This document shows, piece after piece, positions 8,213-16,461 of a stretch of DNA of 33,405 bases (the first letter of the stretch is position 1; each line of letters starts with the position of its first letter). Origin of the DNA: Acidobacteriota bacterium (GTDB lineage Bacteria; Acidobacteriota; CAIWXX01); the NCBI GenBank assembly GCA_016191015.1, contig JACPPM010000147.1:1-33405 (forward strand), given 5' to 3'. The position numbers and the translations under genes were made by a program. The notes under the pieces are model-generated. The model was not told the origin of the DNA. It was given only the letters and a program-made list of their open reading frames with translations, and searched no databases.

Positions 8213-9301
8213 ATGTGCCCCGCCCCAGCCAAGAGGAAGACCGACATCGGCGCGCCGCACTACGACAAGTTTCTGCCGCCGATCATCAAGAGGAACTACG
8301 GCAACTGGAGACATCACGAACTGCCGCGGCCGGGCGTTGTCGTGCACGTTGCCGAATCTGGCGACAAGCTCTATTCGGTGCGCGCCGGCAGCCCGCGCCT
8401 CTTGAGTATCGAAACGCTGCGACTCTTCGCCGCGATCGCGGATGAGTTTTCGGACGGCTACCTGCGGTTCACGAGCCGCAACAACGTCGAGTTCCTGCTC
8501 GCCGACCCGGCCAAAGTCGATCCCCTCATCGCACGGCTGAAGCAGGAGGGGTACCCGGTCGGCGGTACTGGGGCATCCATCACCAACATCGTCCACACCC
8601 AGGGGTGGGTGCACTGCAACTCGGCGGCCTCGGACGCCTCGGGCGTCGTCAAGTCCGTGATGGACGAGCTCCTCCCGTACTTCGAGTCCATGACGTTGCC
8701 CGCGCGGCTGCGCATCGCCTTCGCCTGCTGCCTCAACATGTGCGGCGCCGTGCACTGCTCGGACATCTCCATCCTCGGCATGCACCGCCGCCCGCCGAAG
8801 ATCAATCACGCCACACTGGCGAAGAACTGCGAGATCCCGACGACGATCGCCTCATGCCCGACCGGCGCCGTGCGCCCGGCCACCGTCGACGGCAAGCCGT
8901 CGCTCGAGATCATCGAGGAGCAGTGCGTGTTGTGCGGAAACTGCTGCGCGGTCTGCCCGTCCATGAGCCTCAACGACCCTGGTGACGGAATCTCGATCTG
9001 GGTCGGCGGCAAGGTTTCGAATGCGCGCCGCGAGCCGATGTTCTCGAAGCTCGCCATTCCCTACCTGCCGAACAATCCGCCGCGCTGGCCTGAGGTCGTT
9101 TCGGCCGTCAAGAACCTCGTCGAAGTCTACGCCGCCCACGCTCGGAGATTCGAACGCATGGGCGAGTGGATCGAGCGGATCGGTTGGCCGAGGTTCTTCA
9201 AGCTCACCGGCATCGAGTTCACCAAGCACCACATTGACGATTTCAGACACGCGGGCGAGAGCTTCAAACGATCCGTGCACCTCCGTCGGCCACCAGCGTG
9301 A
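8213..9301 (+). CDS. dsrB: Dissimilatory sulfite reductase beta subunit DsrB
   Basis: 362 residues, normal length. Conserved segments are [16 protein letters not shown] (C134), [15 protein letters not shown] (C172, C173, C177, C182) that ligate the catalytic siroheme-[4Fe-4S] centre, and a ferredoxin domain with [12 protein letters not shown] (C238 to C248). It is the catalytic partner of DsrA. The ATG begins at the base after the dsrA stop codon, with AAGGGAG upstream, so the two are translationally coupled. Its TGA overlaps the GTG of dsrD. Nothing in the active-site motifs suggests loss of function. Confidence 0.97.
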   Translation: MCPAPAKRKTDIGAPHYDKFLPPIIKRNYGNWRHHELPRPGVVVHVAESGDKLYSVRAGSPRLLSIETLRLFAAIADEFSDGYLRFTSRNNVEFLLADPAKVDPLIARLKQEGYPVGGTGASITNIVHTQGWVHCNSAASDASGVVKSVMDELLPYFESMTLPARLRIAFACCLNMCGAVHCSDISILGMHRRPPKINHATLAKNCEIPTTIASCPTGAVRPATVDGKPSLEIIEEQCVLCGNCCAVCPSMSLNDPGDGISIWVGGKVSNARREPMFSKLAIPYLPNNPPRWPEVVSAVKNLVEVYAAHARRFERMGEWIERIGWPRFFKLTGIEFTKHHIDDFRHAGESFKRSVHLRRPPA

Positions 9302-9552
9302 CCATCAAGCCAATGGGCAGCATGACTGTCGAGCAGGTGGCGGAGGCCATGTATGCGCTGGTGAAGGAATGCCACGGCAAACGAAACCTCAGGGCCACCG
9401 ATCTCACTAAGGCGATGATCGATAAGATCGGCGCGGAAAGCTGCGACAAGCAGATGTGCAAGGAGGCCATCCGACTGCTCGTGGACGGTGGCCGCTGCAC
9501 GTACGCGTACCTCGGCGGAAGCTACATCGTGTTGCCGCCGGAGACTTGTTGA
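9298..9552 (+). CDS. dsrD: DsrD-like winged-helix protein, activator of DsrAB
   Basis: A small protein of 84 residues, in the size range of DsrD (about 78) and in the DsrD position directly after dsrB. The predicted fold is a winged helix: helices around AEAMYALV and [11 protein letters not shown], then a two-stranded wing in [12 protein letters not shown]. DsrD is known to bind DsrAB and stimulate sulfite reduction, and is used as a marker of the reductive direction. The GTG at 9298 overlaps the dsrB stop; ATG codons at 9313 and 9322 are alternatives, the last giving 76 residues. Similarity to characterised DsrD is structural rather than strong at residue level. It is unusually cysteine-rich (C32, C57, C62, C75, C84, counted from the GTG start). 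Confidence 0.75.
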   Translation: MTIKPMGSMTVEQVAEAMYALVKECHGKRNLRATDLTKAMIDKIGAESCDKQMCKEAIRLLVDGGRCTYAYLGGSYIVLPPETC

Positions 9553-9553
9553 C

Positions 9554-11236
9554 ATGAGCCTGCTGAAGAAGCCGGCGATCGCCAAGCCCCTGCGCCTCGC
9601 ACCACGAGGTGGTGTTGGCGTTTCTGCAGCTCGGCCGAGGCAGGTCGAGAAGCTCGCGCCCTGCGCCATGTACTGCCCGGCCGGCAACGACATTCGCGGC
9701 ATCGCGGCGCTCATCGCGCAGCGCGAGAAAACCGGTCTGTCCCTCGAGGAGGCCTGCGATCGGGCCTGGCGCCTCGCCGTCGAGACCACCCCGTTCCCGG
9801 CGGTGCTGGGCCGCATCTGCGCGCACCCCTGCGAGAGCCGTTGCAATCGCAAAGCGAAAGACAGCGCTGTCGCGATCAACTCGCTCGAGCGCTTTGTCGG
9901 CGACTGGGGACTTATGCGCCGTTTGAAGTTGCCCGGTTACGATGGTGGCGCTTCGCCTGGCGCGCAAGTCGCCGTCATCGGTGCCGGTCCCGCCGGCATG
10001 TCGTGCGCCTATCAGCTTGTGCGGCGAGGCTATCGCGTCACAGTGTTTGAGAGCCTGCCGCAAGCCGGGGGCATGCTGCGTTACGGCATCCCACCTCACC
10101 GTTTGCCACGGCGCGTCCTCGATGACGAGATCCACCGCATCGTTGATCTGGGCGTCGAGCTGCGTTGTGCGACTCCGATCGGGACGGCGATCAGCCTCGA
10201 TGAGGTGCACAGAGATTTCGCGGCGGTGTTCCTGAGCATCGGCGCTCATGTGGGTAGGCGGCTCGATGTCGTCGGTGCCGAGGGAACGGGTGTCTACCTC
10301 GGTGCCGACTTCCTGCGCCGCGTGGCAATCGGAGAGAGACCGCAGCTCGGCAACAAGATCGTCGTGGTCGGTGGCGGCAACACCGCCATCGATGCGGCTC
10401 GCCTGTGCGTTCGCTTGTTGGGCGCGGGCGCCGAGATCGCACTGTTGCGTCAAGAGAACGAGACGATATCCAACGAACTGATGGGCGCTGTCCAGGAGAG
10501 GGTCAGGGTTGAATTGCTCGCGACGGTCGCGAGCATCGAGCGCGCGACTTCGGGATGCATCACCAAGGTGGTGGCTCAGCGTGTCGATCTCGGCGCGCCA
10601 GACGCGTCTGCGTACCCGGCGCTGCAGCCGGTTTCAGGCGGAACGTTCGACATCGAAGCCGACACGCTCATTTTGGCGGTCGGCCAGCGGCCCGACTTCC
10701 GGAGCCTCGGCAGAGCTTTCGGCAAGATCACGTCGCTCGATGTCGACGCCTCGGGCAAGACGAGGTTCACGGGCATGTGGTCCGGGGGCGACGCGGTGAG
10801 GAGCGGCACAGCAGCCGCCGCGATCGCGCAAGGCCGCCGAGCGGCCCTCGCCATCCACGCCCAACTCAGCGGTGAGACTGTCCAGGAATCCCCGCACCGT
10901 CCCGACATCGGCCCGGAACGACTCAAGCTCGACTACTACGAGACCAAGCCACGGGCTGAGCGCAAGACGGTACCGGTCGCGGATCGGGTTGCTGATCTGA
11001 GCATCGAGATCGACCAGGGCATCGAGCCGGCGCAAGCGTTGTGCGAAGCCACACGCTGCCTGTCCTGTGGCCGCTGCTTCGGGTGCGAACGCTGTTGGAT
11101 GTTCTGTACGCCGGCGGACATCGCGAAACTCCCTGCTGTGGCGACGGGCAGCTACTTCCGAATCAAGAACGAGGCGTGTGATGGGTGCAAGAAGTGCGCA
11201 GAGGAATGCCCGAGCGGTTTCCTCGAGATGGCCTAG
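9554..11236 (+). CDS. dsrL: DsrL, NAD(P)H-linked iron-sulfur flavoprotein partner of DsrAB
   Basis: 560 residues, related to the small subunit of glutamate synthase. An N-terminal cysteine set (C37, C41, C89, C93, C97) binds Fe-S; the FAD motif is VIGAGPAG (143-148) and the pyridine-nucleotide motif is VVVGGGNTAID (about 270-280). A C-terminal double ferredoxin has C497, C502, C505, C508, C511, C514, C518 and C542, C545, C548, C552. DsrL shuttles electrons between NAD(P)(H) and DsrAB and is needed for sulfur oxidation in Allochromatium vinosum; related forms occur in reducers and disproportionators. The ATG at 9554 is one base after the dsrD stop, and an upstream in-frame extension has no support. 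It is shorter than the roughly 650-residue A. vinosum protein, lacking extra C-terminal sequence. The NADP-type RR pair after the second Rossmann strand reads RQ. Confidence 0.92.
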   Translation: MSLLKKPAIAKPLRLAPRGGVGVSAARPRQVEKLAPCAMYCPAGNDIRGIAALIAQREKTGLSLEEACDRAWRLAVETTPFPAVLGRICAHPCESRCNRKAKDSAVAINSLERFVGDWGLMRRLKLPGYDGGASPGAQVAVIGAGPAGMSCAYQLVRRGYRVTVFESLPQAGGMLRYGIPPHRLPRRVLDDEIHRIVDLGVELRCATPIGTAISLDEVHRDFAAVFLSIGAHVGRRLDVVGAEGTGVYLGADFLRRVAIGERPQLGNKIVVVGGGNTAIDAARLCVRLLGAGAEIALLRQENETISNELMGAVQERVRVELLATVASIERATSGCITKVVAQRVDLGAPDASAYPALQPVSGGTFDIEADTLILAVGQRPDFRSLGRAFGKITSLDVDASGKTRFTGMWSGGDAVRSGTAAAAIAQGRRAALAIHAQLSGETVQESPHRPDIGPERLKLDYYETKPRAERKTVPVADRVADLSIEIDQGIEPAQALCEATRCLSCGRCFGCERCWMFCTPADIAKLPAVATGSYFRIKNEACDGCKKCAEECPSGFLEMA

Positions 11237-11258
11237 CAGCCGCACAAGGACAAGGATC

Positions 11259-11265
11259 AAAGGAG
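11259..11265 (+). promoter_or_regulatory. Strong ribosome binding site of dsrC
   Basis: AAAGGAG lies seven bases before the dsrC ATG. Most other genes of this operon have weaker sites or overlap with the gene before them, so dsrC is probably translated at a higher rate, in line with DsrC being a stoichiometric substrate protein. Confidence 0.7.
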
Positions 11266-11272
11266 ATTCCTA

Positions 11273-11590
11273 ATGGCACAGATAGTAGTGGGGGACGTCA
11301 CCATCGAGGTCGATGAGGACGGCTTCATCCAAGAGCCGGAGAAGTGGAACGTCAAGGTAGCTCAGGCACTGGCCGAGACCGAGTATGTCAACGAGCTCAC
11401 CGAGGGCCACTGGAGGCTCGTCAACTATCTGCGCGAGTACTACCAAAAGTTCGGCGTTGCGCCGATGATCCGCAAGCTGTGCAAGGAGACCGGCATGAAG
11501 CTCGCTGAGATATACGAGCTCTTCCCCACGGGCCCAGCCAAAGGTGCGTGCAAGGTCGCCGGCCTGGCCAAGCCCACGGGCTGCGTCTAG
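11273..11590 (+). CDS. dsrC: DsrC, sulfur-carrier substrate protein of DsrAB
   Basis: 105 residues with every DsrC hallmark: the start of the fold at DEDGFIQEPEKWN, the helix pair around GHWRLVNYLREYY, and the flexible C-terminal arm. Both redox cysteines are present: CysB (C93 in KGACKVAG) and the penultimate CysA (C104 in PTGCV). This makes it a true DsrC able to form the trisulfide with DsrAB, in contrast to TusE (CysA only) and to the two degenerate copies fused to the desulfurase at 742-2610. It lies between dsrL and dsrM, so the trisulfide product can be handled by DsrMKJOP. Start is set by a strong AAAGGAG. Confidence 0.97.
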   Translation: MAQIVVGDVTIEVDEDGFIQEPEKWNVKVAQALAETEYVNELTEGHWRLVNYLREYYQKFGVAPMIRKLCKETGMKLAEIYELFPTGPAKGACKVAGLAKPTGCV

Positions 11591-11595
11591 TCGGG

Positions 11596-12528
11596 GTGGA
11601 CGTGCCAGGCCTGTGCCTCTTCTTCGGCGTCATCGTTCCAAGCCTCGCAGTTGTCTCCTTCTTCGGCGGGTTCGCCTGGAAGGCCATCGGATGGGCACGC
11701 TCGCCCGTGCCTTTCCACATCCCGATCACCTGCGGCCAGCAGCGTTCGCTGCCGTGGATTCGCTCCAACCGCCTCGACAATCCGCACACGCCGATGGGAG
11801 CGGCATTGCGAGTGGCCCTCGCAGTGCTCCTCTTTCGCCCTCTGCTGCGCAACACAATGACCGAAATCTACGCTGGACCCAAGCTCACGTATGCGCCGAG
11901 CAGATGGCTTTGGCTGTTTGCGGTCATGTTTCACTGGTCCATGCTGGTCATCGTGCTGCGTCACCTGCGTCTCTTCGTCGAGCCCGTGCCCGCCTGGGTC
12001 CTGACGTTACAGCGATTCGACAGGTTCTTCGAGGTGGGTCATCCGGTGATCCACGCGTCAACTGTCCTCTTTGTTCTCGGACTTGGGCTGCTGCTGCTCC
12101 GCCGTTTGAGCTCCCCTCAGCTCCGCTACATCTCGATCTTGAATGACTACTTCCCGCTCTTCCTCCTGCTCGGCATCGGTGCGACCGGCACGCTCTTGCG
12201 CCACTATTCGAACAGCGACGCGGCGGCAATCAAGGAATTCGTTATGGGCTTGGTGACACTTTCGCCTCTTGCGGTGTCCGGCATCCCTGCGCTCTTCTAC
12301 GTGCACCTCTTCCTGGTGAGCGTGCTCCTGGCGTATTTCCCGTGGAGCAAGCTCATGCACATGCCCGGCGTCCTGATGAGCCCGACCTTGAACCTCGCCA
12401 ACAATAGCCGCGCCGTTCGCCACGTCAACCCGTGGAACCCTCCCGTCGGAGTCCATTCGTACGCCGAATACGAGGACGAGTTCCGCGGGCGCATGATCGA
12501 AGCCGGCCTCCCGGTCGACAAGCTCTAG
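11596..12528 (+). CDS. dsrM: DsrM, membrane cytochrome b subunit of DsrMKJOP
   Basis: About 310 residues, a NarI-like integral membrane protein that binds heme b and exchanges electrons between quinone and DsrK. The segment ARSPVPFHIPITCGQQRSLP near the N-terminus is a DsrM signature, and several hydrophobic helices follow, with histidines in MFHWSMLVIVLRHLRLF and FYVHLFLVSVLL placed as heme ligands would be. No ATG is suitably placed at the front: GTG at 11596 or 11602, just after the dsrC stop, is the likely start; the reading frame continues upstream into dsrC without need. It ends two bases before dsrK. Confidence 0.92.
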   Translation: MDVPGLCLFFGVIVPSLAVVSFFGGFAWKAIGWARSPVPFHIPITCGQQRSLPWIRSNRLDNPHTPMGAALRVALAVLLFRPLLRNTMTEIYAGPKLTYAPSRWLWLFAVMFHWSMLVIVLRHLRLFVEPVPAWVLTLQRFDRFFEVGHPVIHASTVLFVLGLGLLLLRRLSSPQLRYISILNDYFPLFLLLGIGATGTLLRHYSNSDAAAIKEFVMGLVTLSPLAVSGIPALFYVHLFLVSVLLAYFPWSKLMHMPGVLMSPTLNLANNSRAVRHVNPWNPPVGVHSYAEYEDEFRGRMIEAGLPVDKL

Positions 12529-12530
12529 GC

Positions 12531-14156
12531 ATGGCGGTCAATGTGAAGCCCGATCAGCCTGAGTACTACAATCACGAACAGCTCACTCAAATCGACTATC
12601 GGCCGCCGGCACAAGCGTGGGAGTCGAGGCCCGTCACGATCCGGCCGGGCTCATTCCTTCACCCCGCCAAACCGAAAGGCGCCAGCTCTCTCGGCCTGCC
12701 GCACCCGCGCCAGTGGTCGCCGATGGACGAGGATTGGAAACTCCCGGCCGACTGGAAAGAGATCATCATCACAGGCATGAAGGAGCGCCTCGAGAAATAC
12801 CGCTCCTTCAAGATCTTCATGGACACCTGCGTCCGCTGCGGCGCCTGCGCCGACAAGTGTCACTTCTTCATCGGGAGCGGTGACCCCAGGAACATGCCCG
12901 TTCTGCGCGCCGAGCTGTTGCGTTCGATCTATCGCAACGACTTCACACTCACGGGCCGACTGCTTGGCACGCTGGCCGGCGGCCGCGAGCTCACCGTCGA
13001 TGTCATCAAAGAGTGGTTCGCCTACTTCTACCAATGCACCGAGTGCCGGCGCTGTTCGGTGTTTTGCCCCTTCGGCATCGACACGGCCGAGATCACGATG
13101 ATGGCGCGCGAGCTGTTGCAGCTCGTCGGGGTGTCGGTCAACTGGATCATCGAGCCCGCCGCCAACTGTGATCGCACCGGCAATCATCTTGGCATCCAGC
13201 CGCACGGGATGAAGGACACGCTCGAATTCTTCGCGGACGAAATAGAGGAGCTGACCGGCGTGCGCGTCAACGTCCCGATCAACAAAAAGGGGGCAGAGAT
13301 TCTCTTCGTCACGCCCTCCGGCGACTTGCTCGCCGATCCCGGCACGTACACGTGCATGGGCTACCTCGCGCTCTTCCACGAGATCGGCTTAAACTACACC
13401 TGGAGCACGTATGCCTCGGAAGGCGGCAACTTCGGCCTGTTCTCGTCGGCCGACCTGATGAAGCGCCTCAACGCCAAGATCTTCGCCGAAGCCCGGCGCC
13501 TTGGCGTTCGGTGGATCCTGGGCGGTGAATGCGGCCACATGTGGCGCGTCGTTCACCAATACATGGACACGATGAACGGCCCAGCCGATTTCCTGGACGT
13601 GCCGGTCTCGCCTGTCACCGGCACGCGCTTCAGCCACGCACGCTCCACGAAGATGGTGCACATCGCCGAGTTCACCGCCGACCTCGTGAAGAACGGCAGA
13701 CTCACGCTCGATGCGAGTCGCAACGACCGCCTGCGCGTGACTTTTCACGACTCGTGCAACCCGGCACGTGCGATGGGACTGATCGAGGAGCCGCGAGCCG
13801 TGTTGAAGAGCGTCTGCCGGAATTTCTTCGAGATGCCCGAGGAGACCATTCGCGAGAAAACCTTATGCTGCGGCGGCGGGGCGGGGCTCGGCGCCGGCGA
13901 GAACATGGAGGTGCGCCTGCGCGGCGGCATGGCGCGTGGATTGGCCGTCAAGCACGTGCGCGACGCGCATGGGGTCAATCGCCTGGCCACGATCTGCGCG
14001 ATCGATCGCGTCACGCTGACCACGGTGTGCGACTACTGGGCGCCGGGCGTCAAGGTCGCCGGTCTGCACGAGCTGGTCGCAAACGCACTGGTCATGAAAG
14101 GTCAAAAGAAGCGCACACATGACTTCCGGCACGAGCCGCTGGATCCGGAGAGTTAG
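12531..14156 (+). CDS. dsrK: DsrK, HdrD-like iron-sulfur catalytic subunit of DsrMKJOP
   Basis: 541 residues, cytoplasmic. Two ferredoxin motifs are seen (C100, C103, C106, C110; and C169, C172, C175, C179 in CTECRRCSVFCP), followed by the heterodisulfide-reductase type CCG domain: GGECGHMWRVV, HDSCNPARAMG and LCCGGGAGLG with C446-C447. This domain carries the noncubane [4Fe-4S] cluster thought to reduce or form the DsrC trisulfide/disulfide. The ATG at 12531 is two bases after the dsrM stop; an in-frame upstream extension overlapping dsrM is not needed. It is followed by dsrJ after six bases. Confidence 0.96.
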   Translation: MAVNVKPDQPEYYNHEQLTQIDYRPPAQAWESRPVTIRPGSFLHPAKPKGASSLGLPHPRQWSPMDEDWKLPADWKEIIITGMKERLEKYRSFKIFMDTCVRCGACADKCHFFIGSGDPRNMPVLRAELLRSIYRNDFTLTGRLLGTLAGGRELTVDVIKEWFAYFYQCTECRRCSVFCPFGIDTAEITMMARELLQLVGVSVNWIIEPAANCDRTGNHLGIQPHGMKDTLEFFADEIEELTGVRVNVPINKKGAEILFVTPSGDLLADPGTYTCMGYLALFHEIGLNYTWSTYASEGGNFGLFSSADLMKRLNAKIFAEARRLGVRWILGGECGHMWRVVHQYMDTMNGPADFLDVPVSPVTGTRFSHARSTKMVHIAEFTADLVKNGRLTLDASRNDRLRVTFHDSCNPARAMGLIEEPRAVLKSVCRNFFEMPEETIREKTLCCGGGAGLGAGENMEVRLRGGMARGLAVKHVRDAHGVNRLATICAIDRVTLTTVCDYWAPGVKVAGLHELVANALVMKGQKKRTHDFRHEPLDPES

Positions 14157-14162
14157 ACCATT

Positions 14163-14546
14163 ATGGCCGATGGCGCGAAGGTGGCTGGCGGGCTCATGGT
14201 CTTCGTTGCTCTCGCATGCGCGCCGATCTGGCTCGTCCTGGCTCGTCGCTCGACGGCTTCGCAACCGGAGATCGAGCTGCCAGTCGGCCAGAAGCGGTGC
14301 GTTGAGTCGGCGGAGTTCATGCGACAACGGCACGCCGCACTGCTCGTCGACTGGCGCGACGCCGTCGTCCGCGAGGGACTCAATCGCTACGTCGCATCAG
14401 ACGGGCGCGAGTTCCGCATCAGCCTGACCGGCACGTGCCTCGGCTGCCACACCCAGGCATCCGCGTTCTGCGATCGCTGCCACGCCTACATCGGGGTCAG
14501 CCCGGAGTGTTGGAGTTGCCACGTTAGACCCTCGGAGAATCCGTGA
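14163..14546 (+). CDS. dsrJ: DsrJ, periplasmic triheme cytochrome c
   Basis: 127 residues. An N-terminal uncleaved anchor (about residues 7-27) is followed by a periplasmic domain with three heme c motifs: CLGCH (92-96), CDRCH (103-107) and CWSCH (116-120). C46 in GQKRCVES stands where A. vinosum DsrJ has the cysteine that ligates one heme in the unusual His/Cys coordination. As part of DsrMKJOP it links periplasmic redox chemistry to DsrO/DsrP. A GGAGAG site precedes the ATG, and the stop codon overlaps the dsrO start. Confidence 0.95.
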   Translation: MADGAKVAGGLMVFVALACAPIWLVLARRSTASQPEIELPVGQKRCVESAEFMRQRHAALLVDWRDAVVREGLNRYVASDGREFRISLTGTCLGCHTQASAFCDRCHAYIGVSPECWSCHVRPSENP

Positions 14547-15316
14547 TGGACAGGAGAGACTTTATCAAGACAGCGGGGCTCGGCGCGTTTGGTCTGGGAG
14601 GTGCCGCCGTTGGAACGGCGCTCATTCGGGCGACCACCACGAAGCCATCGCGGGAGGTCGTGAGAGCCAAACGCTGGGCGATGGGGATCGATCTCCGCGC
14701 TTGTGCGCAACACCCCGGCTGCCGGAAGTGCATCGACGCATGCCACGCGGCGCACAACGTTCCGTCGATCCCCGAGCCCCGGCACGAGGTGAAATGGCTG
14801 TGGAAGGCGACTTACGAGCGCACCTTTCCGGAGCAGGTCCACGAGTACACTACGGCCACCACGCGCGAGCAGCCTGTGCCCGTTCTATGCAACCACTGCG
14901 CAAATGCGCCGTGCGCCCGCGTCTGCCCCACCGGCGCGACCTGGAAGCGCGCCGACGGCATCGTCATGATGGACGAACACCGCTGCATCGGCTGCCGCTA
15001 TTGCATGGCGGCGTGCCCGTATGGGGCGCGCAGCTTCAACTGGCAGGATCCACGCCCCTATCTTCACACGGTGACTGCGGACTACCCGACCCGGGCGAAA
15101 GGTGTGGTCGAGACGTGCACCTTCTGCGCCGAACGGCTTGTGGCCGGGCTTCCGCCCGCGTGTGTTGAGGCTTGCCAAGCGGCGGGCTTTGGAGCGCTTC
15201 TGTTCGGTGATCCCGATGAGCCCGGTGCGGAGATTGGCCGAGCGCTACGCGCGCGTGACGCGCTGCGGCGCAGCCCAGCGCTCGGCACGGCCCCGCAGGT
15301 CTTCTACCTGGTGTAA
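14546..15316 (+). CDS. dsrO: DsrO, Tat-exported periplasmic iron-sulfur subunit
   Basis: 256 residues starting with a twin-arginine signal, MDRRDFIKTAGLGAFGLGG. The mature part has four ferredoxin cysteine sets, including CIDACHAAHN, CNHCANAPCARVCP, CIGCRYCMAACP and CTFC with CVEACQ. DsrO passes electrons between DsrJ and the quinone-reactive DsrP in the periplasm. The ATG at 14546 overlaps the dsrJ TGA (ATGA-type overlap); a GTG at 14543 is an alternative. It resembles the ferredoxin half of the SoeBC fusion but is exported and is a separate protein. Confidence 0.95.
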   Translation: MDRRDFIKTAGLGAFGLGGAAVGTALIRATTTKPSREVVRAKRWAMGIDLRACAQHPGCRKCIDACHAAHNVPSIPEPRHEVKWLWKATYERTFPEQVHEYTTATTREQPVPVLCNHCANAPCARVCPTGATWKRADGIVMMDEHRCIGCRYCMAACPYGARSFNWQDPRPYLHTVTADYPTRAKGVVETCTFCAERLVAGLPPACVEACQAAGFGALLFGDPDEPGAEIGRALRARDALRRSPALGTAPQVFYLV

Positions 15317-15323
15317 TCTCTCC

Positions 15324-16454
15324 ATGCACACACCCGGTCTGACTCGGCCTCGTTTGTACTGGTGCGCCGTGGCCGCACTGGGCCTGCTCGTGGCGTTGGG
15401 CATCGCCGCCTATTCGCGTCAGCTCGCCAGCGGCATGCAGATCACGGGCCTCTCTCGTGACATCGCTTGGGGGTTGTACATCTCCCAGTTCACGTTTCTG
15501 GTTGGTGTGGCCGCCTCAGCGGTGATGGTCGTCCTGCCGTACTATCTTCACGGCTTTGAAGCTTTCGGGAAACTCACGGTCATCGCGGAATTCCTCGCCG
15601 TCGCGGCGCTGCTGATGTGCTTGCTCTTTGTGTTTGTCGACATGGGTCGGCCAGCGCGCGTCCTGAACGTGCTTCTAAATCCGTCGCCAGGCTCACTGAT
15701 GTTCTGGGACCTCCTGGTCCTCGCCGGCTATCTTCTCCTGAACCTCGTTCTTTTGCGCACCACACTCGTTGCGGATCGCTATGGCGTGCCCCTGCCGGCA
15801 TGGGTCCGGTCGCTCGTCTACATCTCGATTCCCTGGGCCTTCGGGATTCATACGGTGACAGCTCTCCTCTATGCAGGCCTCTCGGCAAAACCTGCTTGGA
15901 TGACCGCCATCTTGGCCCCGCGCTTCTTGGCTTCGGCCTTCGCCTCAGGTCCGGCGCTCCTCATCATCCTCGCGCTGATCTTGCGCTGGACTACCAGGAT
16001 CCATGTTGAGGCGATCGACAAGCTCGGAGAAATCGTGGCTTACGCGATGACCGCAAATGTGCTCTTCACCGCGCTCGAGATGTTCACAGCCCTCTACAGC
16101 GGCATTCCAGATGAGGCTGAGCACTTCGAATACCTTTTTGTCGGGTTCCTGGCCCCATGGGCGTGGGCATCGACATTTCTGGCGATCGTGGCGCTCGCGA
16201 TTCTGTTGGTTCCGAAGGCGCGGCGCAACGCCATGTTGCTCGCCGTCGCGTGCTTGGCCGTTGTCGGATCAGTGTGGATCGATAAGGGGCTGTGCATGAT
16301 CGTGGCTGGCTTCGCGCCGACACCTCTGGGCGATGTCACCGAGTATTGGCCCACACTCCCGGAAATCTCAATCGCGGCTGGCATCTACGCGGCGGGCTCG
16401 CTCGTGCTTCTGGTGCCCGGCCGGTGGGTACTCGCTCGCCGCGAACAACAGTAG
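15324..16454 (+). CDS. dsrP: DsrP, NrfD-family membrane quinone subunit
   Basis: 376 residues with about ten hydrophobic segments, of the NrfD/PsrC family. Family features are the ITGLSRDIAWGLYISQFTFL region in the first third and VDMGRPARVLN in the loop after an early helix. It is the integral partner of DsrO in DsrMKJOP and exchanges electrons with quinone. The ATG at 15324 comes seven bases after the dsrO stop; the reading frame is open further upstream but that part overlaps dsrO and is not real. The next gene begins eight bases later. Confidence 0.94.
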   Translation: MHTPGLTRPRLYWCAVAALGLLVALGIAAYSRQLASGMQITGLSRDIAWGLYISQFTFLVGVAASAVMVVLPYYLHGFEAFGKLTVIAEFLAVAALLMCLLFVFVDMGRPARVLNVLLNPSPGSLMFWDLLVLAGYLLLNLVLLRTTLVADRYGVPLPAWVRSLVYISIPWAFGIHTVTALLYAGLSAKPAWMTAILAPRFLASAFASGPALLIILALILRWTTRIHVEAIDKLGEIVAYAMTANVLFTALEMFTALYSGIPDEAEHFEYLFVGFLAPWAWASTFLAIVALAILLVPKARRNAMLLAVACLAVVGSVWIDKGLCMIVAGFAPTPLGDVTEYWPTLPEISIAAGIYAAGSLVLLVPGRWVLARREQQ

Positions 16455-16461
16455 AGACGAC

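Noticed and set aside
7052-8809. 585-residue open frame antisense to dsrA and dsrB
   Set aside because: Same cause; dsrA and dsrB are unmistakable on the plus strand.
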